From the NCBI RefSeq assembly GCF_011764545.1, contig NZ_AP022870.1:9543005-9607004 (forward strand): a DNA stretch of 64,000 nucleotides. The letters are read 5' to 3'. A program made the position numbers and the translations under genes. Positions 1-7,521 of the stretch are shown piece after piece; the first letter of the stretch is position 1; each line of letters starts with the position of its first letter. Under the pieces are notes generated by a model. The model saw nothing but the letters and a program-made list of their open reading frames with translations, was not told where the DNA came from and ran no database searches. The stretch comes from Phytohabitans flavus. Its GTDB lineage: Bacteria; Actinomycetota; Actinomycetes; Mycobacteriales; Micromonosporaceae.

Positions 1-252
1 GCCGAGCTGCGGCCCCGCGTTGTCCGCGTCCCTGTGGACGACAACGACATCGACTTGTTCTCCTACGAGCTCACTCCCGGCGCGAATTCTGGACCCGACA
101 TCCTTGGCCACCTTCGGCAGCATGGAGAAGTCGGGCCTGCTCAGGTAAACAGAGAATCCATGGTCAAGGAATATCGACTGCACAATGTCGGCCAATGGGA
201 GGTCCGAGGTCCCTTCGGCCACAAACAACCCTGAGTAATCGCGATGGCTCAT
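1..252 (-). CDS. TOPRIM-like nuclease subunit, 3' end cut by window edge
   Basis: Eighty-four codons are visible, read leftward from an ATG at 252 and leaving the window without a stop. The visible start reads MSHRDYSGLFVAEGTSD, and about 70 residues in comes VVVVHRDADNAG. A glutamate in an 'EGTSD'-like strand followed by a D-x-D strand is the layout of TOPRIM (OLD/primase-type) metal-binding domains, so I infer a TOPRIM-fold nuclease or nuclease-like subunit. Its ATG overlaps the TGA of the upstream ATPase gene in an ATGA arrangement, so the two are probably translationally coupled and act together. AAA ATPase plus separate TOPRIM protein recalls PARIS (AriA/AriB) and split OLD systems. The exact family (for example DUF4276 versus DUF4435) cannot be fixed from 84 residues. 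GC is lower than in the neighbouring backbone genes. Confidence 0.6.
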   Translation of the reverse strand, partial: MSHRDYSGLFVAEGTSDLPLADIVQSIFLDHGFSVYLSRPDFSMLPKVAKDVGSRIRAGSELVGEQVDVVVVHRDADNAGPQLG

Positions 253-1670
253 CCGGCCAGCTCCAGAGGCAGGCGCGTCTGGGCGCCGGGCGGAGCGGCT
301 AGATACGCCACAACGTCGGCCTCGGAGAATGTCGACCGGGCTGTTTCTGCCCGCCAGGATCCCCGGAATGGAACAAGAGACAACGCGTGGGTGATGCGAC
401 CACTCGGTGTTTTGCTAGGCCGTGACTCCGCGAGCAGAAGGTCGGATTGACGGCAAAGCTGCACCACGCCCGGCGAGTGGGTATTGACAATAACCTGCCG
501 GAATGGATTCGTTTCGTCGGGTTCGTACCCTGGGTCGATGGCGAGGTCCTGGACCAGGCCAACCATCGCAGGGAGGTTTGCCGGATGAATACCGTTCTCC
601 GGCTCCTCCATGCATATCAAGCCAGTAAAGGTCGGATCTTCGAGGAGGACGCACAGCGCCAGAAATCTCAACGTTCCTTCAGACAGGGCTCTTGCCGGCA
701 GTCTGAGGTTGCCTTTTTCGTGCAAAAACAGCGTGAAGACCTCGCGTACCTGATCTAGCTCGACCTCGAGACCTTCCACTCTGATCCCGGCCAGGTCGGA
801 GAGCCTTCCGGCGACTCTTGCATATACTGCCTCTGGGTCTGACTCTTCGCCGTCGGCGACTTCATGGGCTATCCGGTAAAGTGTCGAAGCCAGATGACGA
901 CCGTCCTGGGCCAATGTGCGCGGATCCGCGAATCCGTCAGGTGCTCTTAGCGCGGATGGCTCCAAAGCCAGGCGGCGCCAGCTCTGCATTTCTCGACGTA
1001 CTGCCAGGATAGTGGGATAGTCGTTTGTGGTAACTGTGCTGAGGACCGTGCGCGCTGCCCGGCCAGCCGCCACCGGCTGTGGTCTGCCGGAACTTTCTCC
1101 GTCAGGGTGGACGTGGATTACCGTGCCAGCCTCGAGATGCTCGGTGGACAGGAAGGCTCCTCGACGCTCTCCGCGGACAACAGCCGACTTGAAGCTCGGG
1201 GCTATGTGTGGAAAGCGAAGGTGCTTCGTGGCCTCTCCGCGACGGATATGCCGCAGTTCCTCGGTAAGGAGGCTGAGGCGCCCGACGCTGCCTTGACCGG
1301 TAGGAGGTAGAAACCCAAGCTCTACCTCGTAGCGAAGGAACGTAGTGGTCGCCCTGGCGTCGGCGCCCAGGTCATCCTCGACCTCGGCAGGAACGATCAT
1401 CTCGGCGGCCAGCGTTATCTTGCGTTGTTGTGTGCGGTATCCGTTCCAGAAGAGATCGCGAGGATCGCTGCCACGGACGCCGGACGCTCCCCTTATGCGC
1501 TGCGAAGCCTCAACCAGTGTGTCGCTGGCCAGGTGTGAGAGGAACTCGATCGCGTCGAACACGTTCGACTTGCCCATGCCGTTCGCTCCGGCGATACATG
1601 TGAATGGGCCGAAGTCGATACTGACGTCCAGGAGGTTCTTGAACCCCTTTACCTCAAGTCGGGTGAGCAT
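249..1670 (-). CDS. AAA/ABC-type ATPase (AAA_21, OLD/RecF-like)
   Basis: This 473-residue SMC/RecF-like ATPase begins MLTRLEVKGFKNLLDVSIDFG, the usual first strands of this family. Walker A is GANGMGKS near residues 29-36. An ABC-like signature region (LSEGTLRFLALCVLLEDP) precedes Walker B (LICMEEPENGIHP), and a switch histidine lies in VNTHSPG. There is no TOPRIM domain inside the protein; the following gene supplies one, overlapping by four bases. In the family such ATPases act as DNA- or phage-protein sensors that license a nuclease partner. Here that is inference from the pair. The gene is visibly less GC-rich than imuB next door, suggesting transfer. The ATG at 1670 is the only start that preserves the N-terminal strand. 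Confidence 0.8.
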   Translation of the reverse strand: MLTRLEVKGFKNLLDVSIDFGPFTCIAGANGMGKSNVFDAIEFLSHLASDTLVEASQRIRGASGVRGSDPRDLFWNGYRTQQRKITLAAEMIVPAEVEDDLGADARATTTFLRYEVELGFLPPTGQGSVGRLSLLTEELRHIRRGEATKHLRFPHIAPSFKSAVVRGERRGAFLSTEHLEAGTVIHVHPDGESSGRPQPVAAGRAARTVLSTVTTNDYPTILAVRREMQSWRRLALEPSALRAPDGFADPRTLAQDGRHLASTLYRIAHEVADGEESDPEAVYARVAGRLSDLAGIRVEGLEVELDQVREVFTLFLHEKGNLRLPARALSEGTLRFLALCVLLEDPTFTGLICMEEPENGIHPANLPAMVGLVQDLAIDPGYEPDETNPFRQVIVNTHSPGVVQLCRQSDLLLAESRPSKTPSGRITHALSLVPFRGSWRAETARSTFSEADVVAYLAAPPGAQTRLPLELAG

Positions 1671-1724
1671 AGGCAGAGCCTAGTACGGCAGCCCAGGCAG
1701 AACGTGCAGGACAGAGGCGACGGT

Positions 1725-1744
1725 TCGAACGTTTGTTCTATGAT
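1725..1744 (+). promoter_or_regulatory. LexA (SOS) box overlapping a -10 element
   Basis: TCGAACgtttGTTCTA at 1725-1740 matches the actinobacterial/mycobacterial LexA box TCGAAC-N4-GTTCGA at 11 of 12 positions. The -10-like hexamer TATGAT (1739-1744) overlaps its right end. The imuB GTG lies five bases after that hexamer, so the transcript would begin at or near the start codon (leaderless), and no Shine-Dalgarno sequence is present. LexA bound here should block the polymerase directly. Confidence 0.8.
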
Positions 1745-1749
1745 CAAGC

Positions 1750-3288
1750 GTGCGCACGCTGCTGGTCTGGTGTCCCGACTGGCCGGTGATCGCCCTGGAC
1801 CTGGTGGAGGGCATCCCGGCGACCGGGCCTGTGGCCGTGGTGCGGGCCAACCGCGTGATCGCCTGTTCAGGGGCGGCTCGGGCCGACGGGGTTCGGCGCG
1901 GCCTGCGCAAGCGGGAGGCGCAGAGTCGCTGCCCGCGGCTGACGGTGGTCGAGCACGACCCGGACCGGGACGCGCGGGCGTTCGAGCCGGTGGTGGCGGC
2001 GGTCGAGGAGTTGGTGGTCGGCGTCGAGGCGATCCGTCCGGGGTCGTGTGCGCTGGCAGCCAAGGGGCCGGCGCGTTACTTCGGCGGCGAGGAGCGTACG
2101 GCGGAGGCGATCGTCGAGCGGATCGCCGAGGCGTGCGGGGTGGAGAGCCAGGTGGGGATCGCGGACGGGGTGTTCGCGGCCGGGCTGGCGGCCCGCACCG
2201 GGCGGATCGTGCCGCCGGGGGAGAGCCGCGAGTTCCTGGCAGAGCTTCCCGTCGAGGCGCTCGACCGTCCGCAGTTGACGGATCTGCTGCGGCGGCTCGG
2301 CATGCGTACCCTCGGGGATTTCGCGGCCCTGCCCGCCGCGGACGTCCTGTCCCGGTTCGGGTTTGACGCGGCGCTGGCGCACCGGCTGGCGGCGGGGCGC
2401 GATCACCGGCCGCTCGCAGTCCGCCGCGTGCCGCCCGACCTCGACGTCACCGACATGTACGACGACGAGCCGCTCGACCGGGTCGACGTGGCGGCGTTCG
2501 CGGCGCGGTCGCTGGCCGAGCGGCTGCACGAAAAGCTCGCCGGCCACGGGCTGGCCTGCACTCGTGTGGCGATCGAGGCGGTGACCGCGGACGGGCAGGA
2601 GCTGCACCGGGTGTGGCGGCACGACGGACTGCTCACCGCGGTGGCCATCGCCGACCGGGTGCGGTGGCAGCTCGACGGGTGGATCTCCGGGCGCCGGGAG
2701 CGGCCGGTGTCCGGGATCGTACGGCTGCGGCTGGTCCCCGAAGGGGTGCTGACCCACGTCGGGCTCCAGCCGGGGCTGTGGGGCGAGACGGGCGAGGAGC
2801 GCGATCGGGCGCACCGGGCGCTGCACCGGGTACAGGGCATCCTCGGGCCGGAGGCGGTGCTCACGGCGGTGCTCGGCGGTGGGCGCTCGCCGGACGACCA
2901 GGTGCGGATGGTCCCGTGGGGCGACGAGCGGACCCCGGATCGGCCCGGCCAGCCGCCCTGGCCCGGCCGCCTCCCGGCCCCGGCGCCCGCGAAGGTGCTG
3001 CCGGCGTCCGCGCGGGTCATGGTGTACGACGCGGACGGTGCGCCGGTCGAGGTGAGCGGCCGGCTGGAGGTCAGCGCGCCGCCGGCCCGCATCGTGATCG
3101 GCTCCGCACGGCGGGAGCGAACGGTCGAAGTGGTCGGCTGGGTCGGGCCGTGGCCGGTGGACGAGCGCTGGTGGGCGCCGGAGGAGTCGCGCCGCCGGGC
3201 CCGCTTCCAGGTCGCCCTCCCCGGCGGCTGGGGCCTGCTGCTCTCCCTGGCCGGCGGCATCTGGTCGGTGGAGGCGGTCTATGACTGA
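1750..3288 (+). CDS. imuB: ImuB, catalytically inactive Y-family polymerase-like protein
   Basis: The 512-residue protein has the Y-family polymerase fold. The N-terminus, MRTLLVWCPDWPVIALDL, lacks the catalytic DxD of DinB. Little-finger and helix-hairpin-helix segments (LTDLLRRLGMRTLGDFAALP near 178-197) are followed by a C-terminal extension. This is the ImuB pattern: a beta-clamp-binding adaptor that brings DnaE2 to damaged DNA in the SOS mutasome. GTG 1750 is chosen because it lies just downstream of the LexA box and -10, implying a leaderless message. dnaE2 follows after 11 bases. The third mutasome gene, the RecA-like imuA', is not upstream, where the AAA ATPase gene lies instead. Confidence 0.9.
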   Translation: MRTLLVWCPDWPVIALDLVEGIPATGPVAVVRANRVIACSGAARADGVRRGLRKREAQSRCPRLTVVEHDPDRDARAFEPVVAAVEELVVGVEAIRPGSCALAAKGPARYFGGEERTAEAIVERIAEACGVESQVGIADGVFAAGLAARTGRIVPPGESREFLAELPVEALDRPQLTDLLRRLGMRTLGDFAALPAADVLSRFGFDAALAHRLAAGRDHRPLAVRRVPPDLDVTDMYDDEPLDRVDVAAFAARSLAERLHEKLAGHGLACTRVAIEAVTADGQELHRVWRHDGLLTAVAIADRVRWQLDGWISGRRERPVSGIVRLRLVPEGVLTHVGLQPGLWGETGEERDRAHRALHRVQGILGPEAVLTAVLGGGRSPDDQVRMVPWGDERTPDRPGQPPWPGRLPAPAPAKVLPASARVMVYDADGAPVEVSGRLEVSAPPARIVIGSARRERTVEVVGWVGPWPVDERWWAPEESRRRARFQVALPGGWGLLLSLAGGIWSVEAVYD

Positions 3289-3299
3289 GGAGGCCTCGC

Positions 3300-6200
3300 G
3301 TGGGCTTTGACAACCCCGTCCGCTTGTGGGCGGAGATGGAACGGGTGCTCTCCGGAAGGCCCGTGGTGGACCCGCTGGCCGTGGACGCCGACGGCGGCGA
3401 CTCGCCGGCCTGGAGCCGCAAGCGGCCGCCGTACGAGGGGCCCGCGCTCATCCGTGCCGAGGGCACCGTGCCGTACGCGGAGCTGCACTGCCACACCAAC
3501 TTCAGCTTCCTCGACGGGGCGAGCCACCCGGAGGAGCTGGCCCAGGAGGCGGCCCGGCTGGGGCTGACCGCCCTCGCGGTGACCGACCACGACGGGTTCT
3601 ACGGTGTGGTGCGTTTCGCCGAGGCGGCCCGCGCGCACCAGCTGCCCACGATCTTCGGCGCGGAGCTCTCGCTCGGCCTGCCGGGCCCGCAGAACGGCGA
3701 GCCCGACCCGGTCGGGCGGCACCTGCTGGTGCTGGCCCGCGGCCCGGAGGGGTACGCCCAGATCGCCCGCACCGTGAGCCAGGCCCAGCTCAGGGGAAGG
3801 AGAAGGGACGTCCGGTCTACCCGTCGATCGAGGAGCTGGGAGCGGCCCTGAAGGACGTCGTCGTGCTGACCGGGTGCCGCAAGGGCACGGTACCGGCGGC
3901 GCTGCGGATCGGCGGGATGGCCGCGGCGGGCGCGGAGCTGGACCGCCTCGTGGCGGCGTTCGACCCCGAGCGCGTGCTGGTGGAGCTGACCGACCACGGC
4001 GACCCGGCCGACGGCGACCGCAACGACGCGCTCGCCGAGCTGGCCACCGCGGTGGGACTGTCCACTGTGGCCACCAACAACGTGCACTACGCCACGCCCA
4101 GGCGGCGCCGGCTGGCCACCGCCCTCGCCGCGGTACGGGCCCGGCGCAGCCTCGACGAGATCGACGGGTGGCTGCCCGCCGCGGCCACCGCGCACCTGCG
4201 CAGCGGGGAGGAGATGGCGGCCCGGTTCGCGGCGTACCCGGGTGCGGTGGCCCAGGCCGCGGAGCTGGGCCGCGAGCTCGCCTTCGACCTCCAGCTCGTC
4301 GCGCCCAACCTGCCGAAGTGGAAGCTTCCGGAGGACCACGACGAGATGAGCTGGCTACGCCATCTGACGATGGAGGGGCGCTGCGGCGGTACGGCCCACG
4401 GGAGGCGGCCCCGGAGGCGTACTTCCAGCTGGACCGCGAGCTGAAGATGATCGGCGAGCTGAGCTTCCCCGGCTACTTCCTGATAGTCCACGACATAGTG
4501 GACTTCTGCCATCGCAACCGGATCTTCTGCCAGGGGCGGGGCTCGGCGGCCAACTCGGCGGTCTGCTACGCGCTCGGCATCACCAACGTCGACGCGGTAC
4601 AGCACAGGCTGCTCTTCGAACGCTTCCTCGCCCCCGAGCGGGACGGTCCGCCGGACATCGACGTCGACATCGAGTCGGACCGGCGCGAGGAGGTCATCCA
4701 GTACGTCTACGAGAAGTACGGCCGGGAGCACACCGCCCAGGTCGCCAACGTGATCTCGTACCGGCCGCGGTCGGCGGTGCGCGACATCGCCAAGGCGTTC
4801 GGCTTCTCGCCGGGGCAGCAGGACGCGTGGAGCAAGCAGATCGACAGGTGGGGGAGCATCGCGAAGGTCGACGTCGACGACATCCCCGGACAGGTCGTGG
4901 AGTTCGCCAACGAGCTACAGACGTTTCCTCGGCACCTGGGCATCCACTCCGGCGGCATGGTGATCTGCGACCGGCCGGTGATCGACGTGTGCCCGGTGGA
5001 GTGGGCGCGGATGGCAAACCGCACAGTCCTTCAGTGGGACAAGGACGACTGTGCGGCGGTCGCGCTGGTCAAGTTCGACCTGCTCGGGCTGGGCATGCTC
5101 TCCGCGCTCCGGTACGCGTGCGACATGATCGGCGAGGATCTCGACCTGAGCGGGATGGACCTGACCGATCGCGAGATTTACGCCATGTTGTGCCGAGCGG
5201 ACTCCGTCGGCGTCTTCCAGGTCGAGTCGCGCGCCCAGATGGCCACGTTGCCGCGGCTCAAGCCGGAGTGCTTCTACGACCTTGTCGTCGAGGTCGCGCT
5301 CATCCGGCCGGGGCCGATCCAGGGCGGCTCGGTACACCCGTACATCCGGCGCAAGAAAGGTCTTGAACCCCGGACCCGCCACATCCCGCGATGGCCAACG
5401 CGCTCGCCAAGACCCTGGGTGTGCCGCTCTTCCAGGAGCAGCTCATGCAGCTCGCCATCGACGTGGCCGGCTTCAACGGCTCCGAGGCCGACCAGCTGCG
5501 CCGCGCGATGGGCTCGAAGCGCTCGGACGAGCGGATGGCCGCGCTCAAGGAGCGGCTCTACGCCGGCATGGCCGAGCGGGGCATCACCGGCGCGATCGCC
5601 GACGACGTGTACCTCAAGCTCTCCTCGTTCGCCAGCTTCGGCTTCCCGGAGAGCCACGCGATCAGCTTCGCCTACCTCGTGTACGCCAGCTCGTGGCTCA
5701 AGCGCTACCACCCGGGGCCGTTCCTCGCCGCGCTGCTCAACGCCCAGCCGATGGGCTTCTACTCGCCGCAGACGCTTGTCGACGACGCGCGGCGGCACGG
5801 CGTCGAGGTGCGCCGGCCGGACGTCAACCTCAGTGGGGCCAAGGCAAAGCTCGAGTACACAGCGGACACCCGGTGGGGCAGCGAGGAGGGCGAGCCGCCG
5901 CACCAGTGGGGGATGGGCGGCCCGGCCGTCCGGCTGGGGCTGTCCTACGTGCGCACGATCGGCGACGACCTGGCCGAGCGGATCGAGGAGGAGCGGGAGG
6001 GCGCCGGCCCGTACCGGGACATGGGCGACCTGGCCCGCCGGGTCGGCCTGAGCGCCGCGCACATGGAGGCGCTGGCCACCGCGGACGCGTTCGCCGGCTT
6101 CGGGCTGTCCCGCCGCGAGGCGCTGTGGGCGGCCGGCGCCGCGGCCCAGGAGCGGCCCGACCGCCTCCCGGGTACGGGTACCAGCCCCAACCCGGCGCCC

Positions 6201-6626
6201 GCGCTGCCCGGCATGGATGCGGTCGAGCGCCTCGTCGCGGACGTGTGGGCCACCGGCCTGTCACCGGAGAGCCATCCGGCCCGCTTCATCCGCGCCCAGC
6301 TCGAGGAGGCCGGCGCGGTGCCGATCGCGCGGCTGGGGCAGATCGACGGCGGCACCCGGGTACGCGTCGGCGGCCTCGTCACCCACCGGCAGCGACCGGC
6401 GACCGCGGGCGGGATCACGTTCATGAACCTCGAGGACGAGACCGGCATGCTCAACGTGACCTGCTCGCCGGGGCTGTGGCAGCGGTACCGGAAGGTGGCC
6501 CGCAACAGTGCCGCGCTGATCGTGCGGGGGCGGCTGGAAAAGCACGACGGTGTGATCAATCTGACTGCTGATCGGCTCGACCCCATCACACCGCCAGTGA
6601 GTCCGGCGTCACGCGATTTCCGGTGA
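3300..6626 (+). CDS. dnaE2: Error-prone DNA polymerase DnaE2 (three frame breaks as sequenced)
   Basis: Read across three single-base breaks this encodes about 1,109 residues, the normal DnaE2 length. The PHP domain (AELHCHTNFSFLDGASHPEE, about 60 residues in) is intact. The C-family catalytic acids are in PDIDVDIESDRR. Helix-hairpin-helix and a C-terminal OB fold (RVRVGGLVTHRQ to LTADRL) complete the protein. The frame changes after G4 at 3793-3796, after G4 at 4375-4378 and at C4 at 5368-5371. Adding one base to each run restores LRGKEKGRP, MEGALRRYGPR and EPPDPPHPAMANALAK respectively. GTG 3300 follows a GAGGAGG ribosome site 11 bases after imuB, so it is co-transcribed from the SOS promoter. 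Its role is mutagenic translesion synthesis. Undercalled homopolymers are more likely than a true pseudogene. Confidence 0.85.
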
Positions 6627-6736
6627 TACGCGTCGGACGGTATTCCGACAGTGGTGGTTGTTGCGCTACTTCGTTGTGTCAATCTGGCACGGGCCCGTGG
6701 CAAGGCGAATGCGACATCACAGAAATCCTGGTGGCG

Positions 6737-7348
6737 ATGCGTGACAGGACGCTATTCCTGGTCGGTGCCAAGTACCTCTTCTGGCTGTTTTTTCTCCTCG
6801 TTTACCTGCCGCGGTTCGCGGCCGGCCACGCCCGCATCACATTTGGTGTGAGCAGCGCGGACGCCGACTACACCCGGGCACAGTGCGAGGAGCTCTCCTC
6901 CTGTGGCGACAATCACGACGCGTTCGAGTGGGCCCAGATGGCGCTGATGCGCGTTATGGCCGGCGAAATCTGGGTGACCACTATTGTGCTGCTCCTGCTC
7001 GAATCGATAATTCTCGTGGTTATGGCCGCCCATCTGATGCGCCGCCGCGTGACCGAGCGCACCGCCATTCGGTGGTGGCGGATCCAGTTGGTCGTTGTCA
7101 TCGTGTCGCTCGCCGTTTACCTGGGCCTGCTCGGCGTCGGCGCCGTAGCCCTGCACCGCATTCCGGAAAATGCGCGACTCGCCCCATATCAGGCCGCGTT
7201 CTCATCGCCATTCGCCGATGTCGCGATGCTCTATTACATGGGCGTGTTCGTCGCGGTCAACGGCCTCGCGCTCGTGCACAACCGGGCGATGGCCCGCCTG
7301 CTTCCGGCCGCCAGCCGCCCCATCCCGGTCGCCGGCGAGAGCAACTAA
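6737..7348 (+). CDS. Hypothetical membrane protein, about four TM segments
   Basis: From ATG 6737 the protein has 203 residues and starts MRDRTLFLVGAKYLFWLFFL, going straight into a membrane segment. Further hydrophobic stretches lie at TTIVLLLLESIILVVMAA, LVVVIVSLAVYLGLLGVG and near the C-terminus (ADVAMLYYMGVFVAVNGL). The loop between TM1 and TM2 has two cysteines four residues apart (CEELSSC). I recognise no family. The frame is open further upstream, but those residues (rich in Gly, Cys and Ser) do not look coding. dnaE2 ends 110 bases upstream. The next gene is convergent, separated by two hairpins. Confidence 0.6.
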   Translation: MRDRTLFLVGAKYLFWLFFLLVYLPRFAAGHARITFGVSSADADYTRAQCEELSSCGDNHDAFEWAQMALMRVMAGEIWVTTIVLLLLESIILVVMAAHLMRRRVTERTAIRWWRIQLVVVIVSLAVYLGLLGVGAVALHRIPENARLAPYQAAFSSPFADVAMLYYMGVFVAVNGLALVHNRAMARLLPAASRPIPVAGESN

Positions 7349-7370
7349 CTCCACTCGGGGATGGAAATTT

Positions 7371-7439
7371 GGGCTACCGCGATGTCCGCGGTGGTCCGGA
7401 CCGCTGCTCCCGCGACCACCGCGGACATCGCGGTAGCTC
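7371..7439. repeat. Intergenic hairpin repeat, copy A (26-bp arms)
   Basis: Arms at 7371-7396 and 7414-7439 are complementary over 26 bases with one G-T wobble, around a 17-base loop. The arm sequence (core CTACCGCGATGTCCG) recurs at 15.7 kb and twice near 46.6-46.9 kb, in each case in a gap between genes. There is no T-tract, so it is not a classic intrinsic terminator, although it lies between two convergent genes and could stop transcription or protect 3' ends. Confidence 0.75.
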
Positions 7440-7477
7440 AGATCGTGTGAATCTCTTGTCTTATGGCCTGGGGCCTA

Positions 7478-7514
7478 CTCCTGGATCTCGGTGGAGCGAG
7501 GCGAGATCCAGGAG
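7478..7514. terminator. Hairpin between convergent genes
   Basis: CTCCTGGATCTCG (7478-7490) and CGAGATCCAGGAG (7502-7514) form a perfect 13-bp stem with an 11-base loop. It sits eight bases beyond the stop of the MMPL gene (minus strand) and also downstream of the membrane protein gene (plus strand). No T-run follows, as is usual for actinobacterial terminators. Confidence 0.6.
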
Positions 7515-7521
7515 ACAGGAC

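Noticed and set aside
244..450. Plus-strand short frames opposite the AAA ATPase
   Set aside because: They mirror a well-supported gene on the minus strand and show no ribosome site or recognisable residues.
1750..3288. Calling imuB a functional DNA polymerase IV
   Set aside because: The catalytic aspartates of Y-family polymerases are missing from the N-terminal strand, and the C-terminus and dnaE2 neighbour fit ImuB.
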